From assembly GCF_002351485.1 (NCBI RefSeq), contig NZ_NWMW01000001.1, positions 186,001 through 250,000 of the forward strand: a stretch of DNA of 64,000 nt. Reading direction: 5' to 3'. The notes under the pieces were generated by a model. That model was not told the DNA's origin and searched no databases. It worked only from the letters and a program-made list of their open reading frames with translations. The position numbers and the translations under genes are program-made. Numbering within the stretch: position 1 is the first letter of the stretch; each line of letters opens with the position of its first letter. Below are positions 8,580 to 17,717 of the stretch, in pieces. The DNA comes from Sphingomonas spermidinifaciens (GTDB lineage: Bacteria > Pseudomonadota > Alphaproteobacteria > Sphingomonadales > Sphingomonadaceae).

Positions 8580-9611
8580 ATGCGTAAATGGTGTGCGGCG
8601 CTGCTCGGCGTCTGGTTGGCGGCCGGAACCGCGGGCGGGGCGGCGGCGCAGGGCGAGGCAGGTTTTCAGGCGTATCTGTCACAGGTGCGCGGGCGGGCGC
8701 TCGCCGCCGGCGTGACGGCGCGGACGCTCGACGCCGTGCTCCCGACGCTGTCCGTCAACCCGCGAGTAATCGAGCTCGACCGCGGCCAGCCGGGCGGCAC
8801 CGCTGGCCCGCCGAGCGCGGTGCTCAACTTCGCGCCCTACCGCGCGCGGCATGTCGATGCGGCTCGCATCAGCCGCGGCAAGCGCGCCTATGCCGCCAAT
8901 CGAACGCGCCTGTCGCGGATCGAGGCCGAGACGGGCGTGCCCGAATCGATCATGGTCGCGATCTGGGGGCACGAAACCAATTATGGTTCCTATACCGGCG
9001 ACTTCGATCTCGCCCGGTCGCTCGCTACGCTCGCCTATGAGGGGCGGCGGCGCGCGCTGTTCGAGGGCGAGTTGATCGCACTTCTAAAGATGATGGACCG
9101 CGGCATCCCCCGCGAACGGCTGAAGGGCAGCTGGGCGGGCGCTATGGGCCATCCACAGTTTCTGCCCTCGATCTATCTGCGCCTTGCGCGGGATGGCGAT
9201 GGCGACGGGCAGGCGGACATCTGGAGGAGCGAGGCCGATGCGCTCGCCTCGATCGCCAACTATTTCGTCAATGCCGGGTGGCGCGCGGGCCAGCCCTGGG
9301 GCGTCGCGGTCAACGTGCCCGCCAGCTTCAACCGGGGCGCACTGACCACCCGCACGATCTCGCCGCGGTGCCCGCGCGTGTTCGAGCGGCACAGCCGGTG
9401 GCGGACGATGCGCGAATGGCGCCAGCTCGGGATGGTGCCGCAAGCGGGGCGCTGGCCCGCCGACGACGTGCTCGCCACGCTGATCGAGCCCGACGGGCCG
9501 GGACGCACTGCCTATCTGCTGACGGGCAATTACCGCGTCATCCTCGACTATAATTGCTCGAACTTTTACGCGCTTTCCGTGGGATTGCTCGCCGATGCCG
9601 TCGCCGGTTGA
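8580..9611 (+). CDS. Lytic murein transglycosylase, MltB/SLT_2 family
   Basis: 343 residues from ATG 8580, with a signal peptide MRKWCAALLGVWLAAGTAGG...AQ. The catalytic stretch is IWGHETNYGSYTG with Glu132 as the likely acid. SWAGAMGHPQFLPS follows, together with a D-x-D-x-D-rich loop (RDGDGDGQADIW) that resembles the calcium loop of the MltB family. It should cleave glycan strands in the periplasm to 1,6-anhydro ends. The frame is open upstream from 8502, but only this start gives a proper signal peptide. Its stop overlaps the start of the RlpA-like gene by 17 bases, so the two wall genes are probably one operon. Confidence 0.92.
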   Translation: MRKWCAALLGVWLAAGTAGGAAAQGEAGFQAYLSQVRGRALAAGVTARTLDAVLPTLSVNPRVIELDRGQPGGTAGPPSAVLNFAPYRARHVDAARISRGKRAYAANRTRLSRIEAETGVPESIMVAIWGHETNYGSYTGDFDLARSLATLAYEGRRRALFEGELIALLKMMDRGIPRERLKGSWAGAMGHPQFLPSIYLRLARDGDGDGQADIWRSEADALASIANYFVNAGWRAGQPWGVAVNVPASFNRGALTTRTISPRCPRVFERHSRWRTMREWRQLGMVPQAGRWPADDVLATLIEPDGPGRTAYLLTGNYRVILDYNCSNFYALSVGLLADAVAG

Positions 9612-10404
9612 CCTCATTGCCCTGACGCTGGCCGCCGCACTGCCCGGCCAGGACGCTCCGCCCCCTGCCGCGGGGCCGAGCGCCGCCTCGAACGAGGGTG
9701 AGCGCTACGACGCGGTGGGTTATGCCGGCGCGACCGAGCAGGCCACGGGCGCGGCACATGCGACGCTGCCCGTCGGCAGCTTTGTCGAGGTGACGGCGCT
9801 CGACAGCGGGCGCACCGTGTTGCTGATGATTGCCGCCGTCGCCGCGCCCGCGGCGATGCAGCCGATCGCGCTCTCGCCCGACGCGCTGCGCCAACTTGCG
9901 ATCGCGCCCGGCGCGCCTGTCCGCGTCCGCACTGCGCGGCCGTCGCCGCCCGATGAGGCGGCGCTAAGGGCCGGGCAGGCAGCGCCGGCACGGCTCGACG
10001 CACCGCCCGTGCTGCTCGCAGGGCTGCGCAAGGATCTACCGCCCCGAGGCACCCCGATGGCCGCCAAGCCTGCGCCCGAGCCGATCGCCGCGCCGAAACA
10101 ACCGGTCGCCAAACCCGCACCCCGCCCGCAGCAGCGCCCGATCGACCCGCCCGAGCGTCAGGTCGCCGTGCAGCCCAAGCCGCAGACCGCGCCCGCATCG
10201 GGCTGGGGCGTACAGGTGGCGGCCCTCTCGAACGAGGCCAATGCCCGCGCGCTCGCCAGCCGGCTCGGCGGTCGCGTGCGTGCTGCAGGCAAGCTCTACC
10301 GCGTCCAGCTTGGCCCATTTGCCGATCGCGCCGCGGCAGAGGCTGCGCGGGCCGGCGCTATCCGCCGCGGCCATGCCGGCGCGGCGCTCGTCCGCATCCC
10401 CTGA
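9595..10404 (+). CDS. RlpA-like double-psi barrel protein with C-terminal SPOR domain
   Basis: 269 residues. Residues about 35-115 follow the RlpA pattern (YDAVGYAGATE, AAHATLPVGSFVEVTALDSGRTV), a long Pro/Lys/Gln linker follows (about 130-200), and a SPOR domain closes the protein (GWGVQVAALSNEANARAL to the end), which binds denuded septal peptidoglycan. The His of AAHATLP is kept, but the strand after the Gly-Arg turn reads LLMIAAVAAPAA, where RlpA enzymes have V-N-D-R-G-P with the catalytic Asp. It may therefore bind glycan without cutting it. The N-terminus is hydrophobic but not a classical signal peptide. It lies between two other wall genes. Confidence 0.75.
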   Translation: MPSPVDLIALTLAAALPGQDAPPPAAGPSAASNEGERYDAVGYAGATEQATGAAHATLPVGSFVEVTALDSGRTVLLMIAAVAAPAAMQPIALSPDALRQLAIAPGAPVRVRTARPSPPDEAALRAGQAAPARLDAPPVLLAGLRKDLPPRGTPMAAKPAPEPIAAPKQPVAKPAPRPQQRPIDPPERQVAVQPKPQTAPASGWGVQVAALSNEANARALASRLGGRVRAAGKLYRVQLGPFADRAAAEAARAGAIRRGHAGAALVRIP

Positions 10405-10436
10405 TGTTCCTCAAGCCACCGGGTATTGTGCCACCG

Positions 10437-11603
10437 ATGAATCGCTTGCTTGCCCTTTCGCCGCTCGTCCTCCTCGCCGCCGCGCCTGCCGGGGCGCAGC
10501 GCCCGCCCTTCGATACGCCGGCGCCCGTGGCCTATCTCGAGGACCTGTCCTCGGGCGCGGTCCTCTATGCCAAGGACGCCGACCGCCGGATGCCGCCCGC
10601 GTCGATGGCGAAGATGATGACGACCTATGTCATCTTCGACATGATCAAGAAGGGGGAGATCAAGCTCGACCAGAAGATCACCGTCCGGCCCGAGACCTGG
10701 CAGAAATGGCACGGGCCGCAGGCGGGATCGACGATGTTCCTGTCGCCGAACGAACAGGTGAGCGTCGAGAATCTGCTCTACGGCGTCGTCGTGCTGTCGG
10801 GTAACGACGCCTGCGTCGTGCTGGCCGAGGGCGTGGCGGGCACCGAGGAAGCGTTCGTCAACCTGATGAACCAGCGCGCCAAGGCGATCGGGCTCAAGAA
10901 CAGCCAGTTCGGCACCTCGAACGGCTGGCCCGACGAGGGGCGCACCTTTGTGACCGCGCGCGACCTCGCCCATCTCGCCAAGGCGACGATCGAGAACTAC
11001 CCCGACCTCTACAAGAAGTTCTACAGCCGCCGCGACTTCACCTGGGGCCAGACGATGGGCGGGAACGCCATCACCCAGGCCAATCGCGACCCGCTGCTCG
11101 GCCGCGTCAACGGCGCCGACGGGCTCAAGACCGGGCACACCGAGGAAGCGGGTTATGGCTTCACCGGCTCGGCCGAGCAGAATGGGCGCCGCCTCGTCAT
11201 GGTCGTCGCCGGGCTGACGAGCTTCAATCAGCGTGCCAATGAATCGGTGCGCTTCATGGAATGGGGCTTCAACGCCTGGCGCGCCAAGCCCGTGGTCAAG
11301 CAGGGCAAGCGCGTCGAGAGCGCCGACGTGCAGCTCGGCGATTCCGCGACCGTGGGCCTCGTCGCACCGCGCGACCTCAACGTGACCGTGCCCGCGGGCA
11401 GCTCGGCGGCGATGACGGCCAAGGTCGTCTATCAGGGACCGGTCAAGGCCCCGATCAGGCAGGGTCAGCATATCGCCGACCTTGTCATCACCAGCGCCGA
11501 CCTCGGCGAGCAGCGCCTGCCGCTCGTCGCCGAGAGCGCGGTCGGCGAGGCGGGCTTCTTCGGCCGCGTCTGGGCGGGGCTGATGGGGCTCTTCGGCGCT
11601 TGA
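10437..11603 (+). CDS. D-alanyl-D-alanine carboxypeptidase (PBP5/DacA family)
   Basis: 388 residues from ATG 10437 (an in-frame ATG at 10404 overlaps the previous stop but would bury the signal peptide). The signal MNRLLALSPLVLLAAAPAGAQ is followed by a serine peptidase domain with SMAK (Ser56, Lys59), SGND (Ser121, Asn123) and KTGH (Lys231). A PBP5 C-terminal beta domain then leads to an amphipathic tail GFFGRVWAGLMGLFGA that should anchor it to the inner membrane. It removes the last D-Ala of pentapeptides. The stop overlaps the tmk start (TTGA). Confidence 0.95.
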   Translation: MNRLLALSPLVLLAAAPAGAQRPPFDTPAPVAYLEDLSSGAVLYAKDADRRMPPASMAKMMTTYVIFDMIKKGEIKLDQKITVRPETWQKWHGPQAGSTMFLSPNEQVSVENLLYGVVVLSGNDACVVLAEGVAGTEEAFVNLMNQRAKAIGLKNSQFGTSNGWPDEGRTFVTARDLAHLAKATIENYPDLYKKFYSRRDFTWGQTMGGNAITQANRDPLLGRVNGADGLKTGHTEEAGYGFTGSAEQNGRRLVMVVAGLTSFNQRANESVRFMEWGFNAWRAKPVVKQGKRVESADVQLGDSATVGLVAPRDLNVTVPAGSSAAMTAKVVYQGPVKAPIRQGQHIADLVITSADLGEQRLPLVAESAVGEAGFFGRVWAGLMGLFGA

Positions 11604-12226
11604 GCCCAGGCCGCTTCATCACGCTCGAGGGCGGGGAGGGCGCGGGCAAGTCGACGCAGGCGCGCGCGCTCGCCGCCGCGCTGGAGGCGCGCGGGCTCCA
11701 CGTTCTCGTTACCCGCGAGCCGGGCGGCAGCGACGGGGCAGAGGCGGTGCGCGAACTCTTGATGCAGGGCGATGTCGGCCGCTGGAGCCCGCACGCCGAA
11801 ACGCTGCTGTTCGCCGCCGCTCGCGCGGATCATGTCGAGAAGCGTATCCGCCCGGCCATCGGTGCGGGGCATTGGGTGATCTGCGACCGCTATGTCGATT
11901 CGACACGAGCCTATCAGGGAGCGCAGGGGATCGACGACGCCGCGATCCTCGCGTTGCACGGCTTCGGCTCGCGCGGGCTGATGCCCGACCGCACCTTCCT
12001 GCTCGAACTTCCGCCCGAAGAAGGCGCGGCGCGCGCGGCGGGACGGGGCTCGGCCGCCAACGACCGGTTCGAGGTTCGCGGCACCGGTTTCCACGCCGCG
12101 GTGGCGGAGGGATTCGCGCGCATCGCTGCCGCCGAGCCCGACCGCGTCCGTCGCATCGACGCCGCCGCGGCACCGGAACGCGTCACCGCCGCGCTGATCG
12201 AGGCGCTCGCCGACCTGCTGCCATGA
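11600..12226 (+). CDS. tmk: Thymidylate kinase
   Basis: Phosphorylates dTMP to dTDP. 208 residues from a TTG that overlaps the preceding stop. The P-loop is LEGGEGAGKST (Lys17), followed by the dTMP-binding TREPGGS, the CDRYVDST motif and a short LID region (RAAGRGSAANDRFE). The same frame is open far upstream, but homology begins at RFITLEGG. holB follows with an ATGA overlap; the tmk-holB pair is common in bacteria. Confidence 0.95.
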   Translation: MSPGRFITLEGGEGAGKSTQARALAAALEARGLHVLVTREPGGSDGAEAVRELLMQGDVGRWSPHAETLLFAAARADHVEKRIRPAIGAGHWVICDRYVDSTRAYQGAQGIDDAAILALHGFGSRGLMPDRTFLLELPPEEGAARAAGRGSAANDRFEVRGTGFHAAVAEGFARIAAAEPDRVRRIDAAAAPERVTAALIEALADLLP

Positions 12227-13200
12227 CGTCACTCGTCGGCAACGAGGCCCCCCGCGCCGCCTTTGCCGCGGCGATCGGCGGCGAGGCGATCCACCATGCC
12301 TGGCTGATCGCGGGGCCGGAGGGGGTGGGGAAGGGCCGGTTCGCCCGCGAGGCCGCCGCGCTGCTGCTCGCTCGCGCGCTTGACCCGTCGGTGCCCCCGG
12401 GCGGGCCGCTGCCGCCGGAGCACCGCGTCGCCCGCCTGCTCGCGAGCGGCGCGCATCCCGATTACCGCGAACTCGTCCGCCTGCCCAAGGACGCGTCCAA
12501 GCCCGAGGATGGGCTAAAGCGCAGCATCACCATCGACCAGGTCCGCACGCTCCAGCCGATGTTCGCGACCAAGCCGGCGCTGTCGGGCCGCCGGGTCGTG
12601 CTGATCGACGCGATCGACGATCTCGAGCGGAGCGGCGCCAACGCACTCCTCAAGAATCTCGAGGAACCGCCCGCGGGTACGATTTTCCTTCTTGTCAGCC
12701 ATTCGCCCGGCCGCCTCCTCCCGACGATCCGCTCGCGCTGTCGCTCGCTTCGCTTTTCGGCGCTGACCGACGATCAGGTGGCGAGGGTGCTCCGCGCCGA
12801 GGAACCCGACCTGCCCGATGCCGAGGTCGCGGCGCTGGTGCGCGCCGGCGCCGGCTCCCCCGGCCGCGCGCTCGCCTTTGCCGGGCTTGATATGGCCACG
12901 ATCGAGCGCGATCTGGCCGAAATCGCCGCGACCGGCGACCGCGACAATGCGGTTCGTGGGCGGCTGGCGAAGGCGTTGTCAGGAAAGGGCGCGGCGGAGC
13001 GTTTCGCCGCCTTCGTCGAGCGCGTGCCCGCCTTCATCGCCGAACGCGCGCGCGCAGCAAGCGGCGAGGCGCTCCGCACCGCACTCGATGCGCACGAGGC
13101 GGCGCGATCGGTGGGCGGGATCGCCGTCGCGCTGACGCAGGACGCCGCGGGCACGGTGTTCGAACTCGGCGGCATCGTCGCGCGCCTCGCCCCGCGCTGA
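12223..13200 (+). CDS. holB: DNA polymerase III subunit delta'
   Basis: Clamp-loader subunit, 325 residues from ATG 12223 (overlap with the tmk stop). It has the AAA+ core: AWLIAGPEGVGKGRFAREAA as P-loop, a sensor segment VVLIDAIDDLERSGANALLKNLEEPP, and SHSPGRLLPTIRSRCRSLRF, in which SRC is the conserved delta'/gamma motif. The zinc cysteines of gamma are absent, as expected for delta'. The C-terminal collar domain is diverged. Position between tmk and metG (then tatD) is the classical order. Confidence 0.93.
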   Translation: MTSLVGNEAPRAAFAAAIGGEAIHHAWLIAGPEGVGKGRFAREAAALLLARALDPSVPPGGPLPPEHRVARLLASGAHPDYRELVRLPKDASKPEDGLKRSITIDQVRTLQPMFATKPALSGRRVVLIDAIDDLERSGANALLKNLEEPPAGTIFLLVSHSPGRLLPTIRSRCRSLRFSALTDDQVARVLRAEEPDLPDAEVAALVRAGAGSPGRALAFAGLDMATIERDLAEIAATGDRDNAVRGRLAKALSGKGAAERFAAFVERVPAFIAERARAASGEALRTALDAHEAARSVGGIAVALTQDAAGTVFELGGIVARLAPR

Positions 13201-13252
13201 CGCGCCCGCTCCCGGCTTGCCGCACTGCGGCGCGCCGCCTAGAGCAGGCGCC

Positions 13253-14809
13253 ATGGCCGACCCCTTCTATATCACCACCGCAATCCACTATCCCAATGGC
13301 CGCCCTCATATCGGCCACGCCTATGAGATGATCGCCGCCGACGCGATCGCCCGCTTTCAGCGTCAGGCGGGCCGCGACGTCCGCTTCCAGACGGGCACCG
13401 ACGAGCACGGCCTCAAGATGGCGCAGACCGCCCGCGACCGCGGCATGACCGCGCGCGCACTGGCCGACGAGATGTCAGCCTTTTTCAGCGAGATGGCGAC
13501 ATCTCTTCACATCAGCCACGACCGCTTCATCCGCACGGTCGAGGCCGATCATTACCGCGCGAGCCAGGCGATCTGGGAGGCAATGCAGGCGTCGGGCGAC
13601 CTGTATCTCGACCGCTACGAGGGCTGGTACTCGGTCCGCGACGAGGCATTCTACGAGGAGAAGGAACTGACCGAGGGGGAGGGCGGCCAGCGCCTCTCGC
13701 CGCAGGGTACGCCCGTCGAATGGACTGCGGAGGAAACCTGGTTCTTCCGCCTGTCCAGGTACCAGCAGCCGCTACTCGATCTCTACGCCGCCAATCCCGG
13801 CTTCATCCGGCCGGAGAGCCGCCGCAACGAAGTGCTGCGCTTCGTCGAGGGCGGGCTGACCGACCTGTCGGTCTCGCGGACGAGCTTCGACTGGGGTGTG
13901 CCGGTGCCGGGCAGCCCGGGGCATGTCATGTATGTCTGGGTCGATGCGCTCACCAACTATCTGACCGGCGCCGGTTATCCCGACGGAGGCGACCTCTGGC
14001 GCTACTGGCCCGCCGACCTCCACGTCATCGGCAAGGACATCGTTCGCTTCCACGCGGTCTACTGGCCCGCCTTCCTCATGTCGGCGGGGCTGCCACTGCC
14101 GCGCGAGGTGTTCGGCCATGGCTTCGTCCTCAACCGGGGCGAGAAGATGTCGAAGTCGGTCGGCAATGTGGTCGATCCGCTGGCGCTCGCCGATGCGTTC
14201 GGGGTCGATGCGCTCCGATACTTCCTGCTGCGCGACATCAGCTGGGGTCAGGACGGCAGCTACAGCCCGCGCGCGATTGCGACGCGCGCCAATGCGGACC
14301 TGTCGAACAGCTTCGGCAACCTCGCCCAGCGCACGCTGAGCTTCATCGCCAAGAACCTCGAAGGCGCGCTGCCGGAGCCCGGCCGCGCCGATCCGGCCGA
14401 TGCCGCGCTGCTGGCGGCGGTGACGGAGGCGAATGGCGAGTTCATCCGCCTGTTCGCCGAACAGTCGATCACCCCCGCGCTGGAGGCGTGGATGCGCGGC
14501 GTCTTCGCCTGCAACCAGTATATCGACGTCCAGGCCCCGTGGTCGCTGCGCAAGACGGACCCCGAGCGGATGCACGCCGTGCTTGGCACGCTGGTCCGCG
14601 CGATCCGATTGCTCGCGATTACGATCCTGCCCGTCGTGCCCGCATCGGCCGGCGCGATGCTCGACCAGTTCGGCGCCGACGAGCGCGACCATGCCGCGCT
14701 CGCGGACGACGGCTGGTATGCGCGAAAGGCAGGGGAGGGCTTTCGCATCGGCCCCCCGACCCCCATCTTTCCTCGACTGGACGTGCCCGAGGAGGAAGCG
14801 GCGGCATGA
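13253..14809 (+). CDS. metG: Methionyl-tRNA synthetase
   Basis: 518 residues from ATG 13253. Class I synthetase motifs HIGH (residues 19-22) and KMSKS (298-302) are intact, as are TGTDEHGLK and YVWVDALTNYL. It lacks the CxxC zinc knuckle and the C-terminal dimerisation domain, so it is the short alphaproteobacterial type. An earlier in-frame start at 13217 would add 12 residues with no homology. The ATG of tatD overlaps its stop (ATGA). Confidence 0.97.
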   Translation: MADPFYITTAIHYPNGRPHIGHAYEMIAADAIARFQRQAGRDVRFQTGTDEHGLKMAQTARDRGMTARALADEMSAFFSEMATSLHISHDRFIRTVEADHYRASQAIWEAMQASGDLYLDRYEGWYSVRDEAFYEEKELTEGEGGQRLSPQGTPVEWTAEETWFFRLSRYQQPLLDLYAANPGFIRPESRRNEVLRFVEGGLTDLSVSRTSFDWGVPVPGSPGHVMYVWVDALTNYLTGAGYPDGGDLWRYWPADLHVIGKDIVRFHAVYWPAFLMSAGLPLPREVFGHGFVLNRGEKMSKSVGNVVDPLALADAFGVDALRYFLLRDISWGQDGSYSPRAIATRANADLSNSFGNLAQRTLSFIAKNLEGALPEPGRADPADAALLAAVTEANGEFIRLFAEQSITPALEAWMRGVFACNQYIDVQAPWSLRKTDPERMHAVLGTLVRAIRLLAITILPVVPASAGAMLDQFGADERDHAALADDGWYARKAGEGFRIGPPTPIFPRLDVPEEEAAA

Positions 14810-15585
14810 CGCTGGCCGACAGCCACTGTCACCTGAATTACAAGGGGTTGGTCGAGGAACAGGACAAGGTCCTCGAACGCGCCCGCGCGCGCGGCGTGAC
14901 TGCGATGCTCAACATTTCGACGCGCGAGCGCGAATGGGGTGACGTCATCGCGGTAGCCGAGCGCGAAGCCGACGTCTGGGCCAGCGTCGGCATTCACCCG
15001 CACGAGGCCGATGCGCATCCTGACGTTGACGCCGCCAAGCTGATCGCGGCGGCGCGGCACCCGCGCGTCGTCGGCCTCGGCGAATGCGGTCTCGATTACT
15101 ATTACGACCATAGTGACCGCGCGGCGCAGGCCGCGAGCTTTCGCGCGCACTGCGCCGCCGCGCGCGCGACCGGCCTGCCGATCATCGTCCACACCCGCGA
15201 TGCCGAGGGCGACACTGCCGCGTTGCTGGAGGAGGAACTGGGGAAGGGGGCCTTTCCCGGTGTCATCCACTGCTTCACCGGGACCGGCCCCTTCGCCGAT
15301 CGGATGCTCGAACTCGGATTCTACATCTCGATCTCGGGGATCGTGACGTTCAAGAACGCGCGCGATCTTCAGGAAACCGCCGCGCGGCTGCCGATCGAGC
15401 GGCTGTTGATCGAGACCGATGCGCCTTTCCTTGCCCCCGTGCCTCACCGGGGCAGGCCGGGGGAGCCGGGCTTTGTCGCCGATACATGCGCGTTCCTCGC
15501 CGGGCTTCGCGGCACAACGCCTGAGGAACTCGGGGCGGCAACGGCTGCAAACTTTCACACCCTGTTTGAAAAGACGCTCGCTTGA
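14806..15585 (+). CDS. tatD: TatD family metal-dependent hydrolase (DNase)
   Basis: 259 residues of TIM-barrel hydrolase. The metal ligands appear as DSHCHLNY at the N-terminus, GIHPHEA, GLGECGLDYYY, PIIVHTRDAEGD, VIHCFTG and the C-terminal IETDAPFLAP. TatD enzymes act as 3'-5' nucleases in the cytoplasm. The start was chosen at the 4-base overlap with metG because an upstream open frame has no homology. The next gene begins with TTG inside this stop. Confidence 0.95.
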   Translation: MTLADSHCHLNYKGLVEEQDKVLERARARGVTAMLNISTREREWGDVIAVAEREADVWASVGIHPHEADAHPDVDAAKLIAAARHPRVVGLGECGLDYYYDHSDRAAQAASFRAHCAAARATGLPIIVHTRDAEGDTAALLEEELGKGAFPGVIHCFTGTGPFADRMLELGFYISISGIVTFKNARDLQETAARLPIERLLIETDAPFLAPVPHRGRPGEPGFVADTCAFLAGLRGTTPEELGAATAANFHTLFEKTLA

Positions 15586-16346
15586 AGCTGACGTTGCTCG
15601 GATGCGGAACGTCGTCGGGCGTGCCGCGGATCGGCAATGACTGGGGGCGTTGCGATCCGTCTGAATCGCGCAACCGCCGCACTCGCTGCGCCGCGCTGGT
15701 CGAGAGCAGCGGCACCCGCGTCCTGATCGATACTGGCCCCGACATGCGCGAGCAGCTCAACGCTGCCAATGTCGGTCGCGTCGATGCGGTGATCTGGACC
15801 CACGACCATGCCGACCACACGCACGGCATCGACGATCTGCGCCAGCTCGCCCAGTCGCTTGGCCGACCGGTCCCCTGCTATGCCCGCCCTGCGACCGCGG
15901 CGGTGCTGGCGGCACGCTTCACTTATGTATTCGAGGGCGGGGGCGGGTACCGGCCGGTTGCCACGCTCGCGCCGTTACCCGACGAGTTGACGATCGGCGA
16001 CGTGACGATCTCCACGGTCGATCAGCCGCATGGCGAGATCACGAGCGCCGGCCTGATCTTCGCACATCATGGTAAACGCATCGCATATTCGACCGACTTT
16101 CACGCACTTACTGACGAAATGACACAGGCGTTCGACAGTGCAGAGATCTGGATCCTCGACGCGCTCCGTCGGCATCCACATCCGTCCCACAACCATCTGT
16201 CGCTCGCGCTGGAGCATATCGAGCGCGTCCGCCCCGGCCGCGCGGTGCTGATCCACATGGACAATTCGATGGATTACCGAACGCTCAATGCGGAGCTGCC
16301 GACCGGGGTCGAGCTTGGCTATGACGGCATGGTGCTGCTGCCATGA
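15582..16346 (+). CDS. MBL-fold metallohydrolase, PhnP-like
   Basis: 254 residues that begin MKLTLLGCGTSSGVPRIG, the hallmark of the PhnP/RNase Z-like phosphodiesterase branch. The metal motif THDHADHTHGIDDLR is complete, and later ligands are visible in YSTDFHAL and HNHLSL. An insert SESRNRRTRCAA near residue 28 corresponds to the usual variable loop. It likely hydrolyses a cyclic phosphodiester or nucleic-acid-like substrate; the exact one is unknown. The location after metG-tatD with 4-base overlaps on both sides is conserved in alphaproteobacteria. Confidence 0.9.
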   Translation: MKLTLLGCGTSSGVPRIGNDWGRCDPSESRNRRTRCAALVESSGTRVLIDTGPDMREQLNAANVGRVDAVIWTHDHADHTHGIDDLRQLAQSLGRPVPCYARPATAAVLAARFTYVFEGGGGYRPVATLAPLPDELTIGDVTISTVDQPHGEITSAGLIFAHHGKRIAYSTDFHALTDEMTQAFDSAEIWILDALRRHPHPSHNHLSLALEHIERVRPGRAVLIHMDNSMDYRTLNAELPTGVELGYDGMVLLP

Positions 16347-16933
16347 ATGGGGACCAGTCCGTCGAGCTCCTCTGGGGCGTCGGTGCGCTGGTGCTGGTGC
16401 TGAGTGGGCTCACCGCGCGGCGCGTGTCGGCACGGGTGATCGTGCGCAATCTTCTCGGCTGGGCAGCGATCGCCGGCGTACTGTTCGTGCTGTTCGCCAA
16501 TCAGGACCGGCTGGCGCTACTTGCCGAGCGCGCCGGGCTCACCGGGCAGCAGGTGTCGGGCGATACGGTGCGCATCCGCCAGTCGGCCGACGGGCATTTC
16601 TATGCCGATGTGCGCATCAACGGCGTGCGCCAGCGGATGCTGGTCGACAGCGGCGCGACGATCACCGCCTTGTCGGAGGATGCTGCCCAAGCGGCCGGTG
16701 TGACCGCAGAGAGCGGCTTTCCAGTGGTGTTGGCGACGGCCAATGGTCAGGTTCAGGCCCGGCGAGGCGTTGCGGCGACGTTCGCCATTGGCGAGCTAGA
16801 GACGCGCGATTTGTCGGTCGTCATCTCGCCCAGCTTCGGCGACATGAGCGTGGTCGGCATGAATTTCCTGTCGCGGCTGGGCAGCTGGCGGGTTGAAGGC
16901 CGCACGCTGATCCTCGAGCCGATACGAAACTGA
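16343..16933 (+). CDS. Membrane-anchored retropepsin-like aspartic protease (TIGR02281-type)
   Basis: 196 residues. Two N-terminal hydrophobic segments (about 7-25 and 32-52) anchor it in the inner membrane. A clan AA protease domain follows from about residue 70, with the catalytic motif MLVDSGATITAL (Asp102), a flap-like region and SVVGMNFLSRLGSWRVEG, which matches the second conserved loop of retropepsins. One Asp per chain implies a dimeric active site. Substrates are not known. The ATG overlaps the stop of the hydrolase before it. Confidence 0.88.
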   Translation: MNGDQSVELLWGVGALVLVLSGLTARRVSARVIVRNLLGWAAIAGVLFVLFANQDRLALLAERAGLTGQQVSGDTVRIRQSADGHFYADVRINGVRQRMLVDSGATITALSEDAAQAAGVTAESGFPVVLATANGQVQARRGVAATFAIGELETRDLSVVISPSFGDMSVVGMNFLSRLGSWRVEGRTLILEPIRN

Positions 16934-16934
16934 A

Positions 16935-16960
16935 CTTTACATAATGTGTATTATCGAATT
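16935..16960 (+). promoter_or_regulatory. AT-rich island with inverted repeat before mazG
   Basis: The gap before mazG is strikingly AT-rich for this genome and contains ATAAT-GTGT-ATTAT (16941-16954), a 5-bp inverted repeat. It likely includes the -10 region of a mazG promoter or a small operator. The GGCGGAGGTG ribosome site follows at 16961-16970. Confidence 0.35.
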
Positions 16961-16975
16961 GGCGGAGGTGGCGCG

Positions 16976-17716
16976 ATGATCGAGCGGCTGGTTGCGATTA
17001 TGGCGCGGCTGCGTGATCCCGTCCACGGCTGCGAATGGGATCGCGCGCAAGACTTCCGCTCGATCGCGCCTTACACGATCGAGGAAGCCTATGAGGTAGC
17101 CGATGCCTGCGAGCGCGGCGACATGACCGAGCTCAAGGACGAGCTTGGTGACCTTCTCCTCCAGGTCGTGTTTCACAGCCGTATGGCCGAAGAAGCCGGC
17201 GCCTTCGCGCTGCCCGACGTGGTTGCTGCGATCAGCGACAAGATGGAGCGCCGACACCCGCACATCTTCGGCGACCGGGCCGAGGGCGGCCATCACCTCT
17301 GGGAAGTCATCAAGGCCGAGGAGCGCGCGGTCAAGTCCGACCCGAGCGCCCTTGCCGGCGTCGCACTCGGCCTGCCGGCGCTCACCCGCGCTGAAAAGCT
17401 TCAGAAGCGAGCCGCGCGTGTCGGATTCGACTGGCCCGATGCCAACGGCCCGCGCGCCAAGATCGACGAGGAACTCGCCGAGGCCGAGGCGGCCACCGAT
17501 GCCGATGCTCGCACCGAGGAAGTCGGCGACCTGCTCTTCGCCGTCGTTAACTGGGCCCGACATCAGATCATCGACCCGGAGGCCGCGCTCCGACACGCCA
17601 ATGCCAAGTTCGAGCGCCGCTTCAGGGCGATGGAGGGCTCGGCGGGCGCAGCATTCGCTGCGCTCGACCTCGATGGAAAGGAAGCGCTCTGGCAGAAAGC
17701 CAAGGCGAACGAGTAA
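16976..17716 (+). CDS. mazG: Nucleoside triphosphate pyrophosphohydrolase MazG
   Basis: 246 residues from ATG 16976, well placed after GGCGGAGGTG; an earlier ATG at 16946 lacks such a site. Two MazG domains are present: the first has RLRDPVHGCEWDRAQ, YTIEEAYEVADA and LKDELGDLLLQVVFHS; the second has KIDEELAEAEAATD and EEVGDLLFAVVNWAR. The E-x-x-E...E-x-x-D metal motifs are intact in both. It degrades (d)NTPs and may lower ppGpp by depleting precursors. It ends one base away from the convergent hflX stop. Confidence 0.96.
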   Translation: MIERLVAIMARLRDPVHGCEWDRAQDFRSIAPYTIEEAYEVADACERGDMTELKDELGDLLLQVVFHSRMAEEAGAFALPDVVAAISDKMERRHPHIFGDRAEGGHHLWEVIKAEERAVKSDPSALAGVALGLPALTRAEKLQKRAARVGFDWPDANGPRAKIDEELAEAEAATDADARTEEVGDLLFAVVNWARHQIIDPEAALRHANAKFERRFRAMEGSAGAAFAALDLDGKEALWQKAKANE

Positions 17717-17717
17717 C

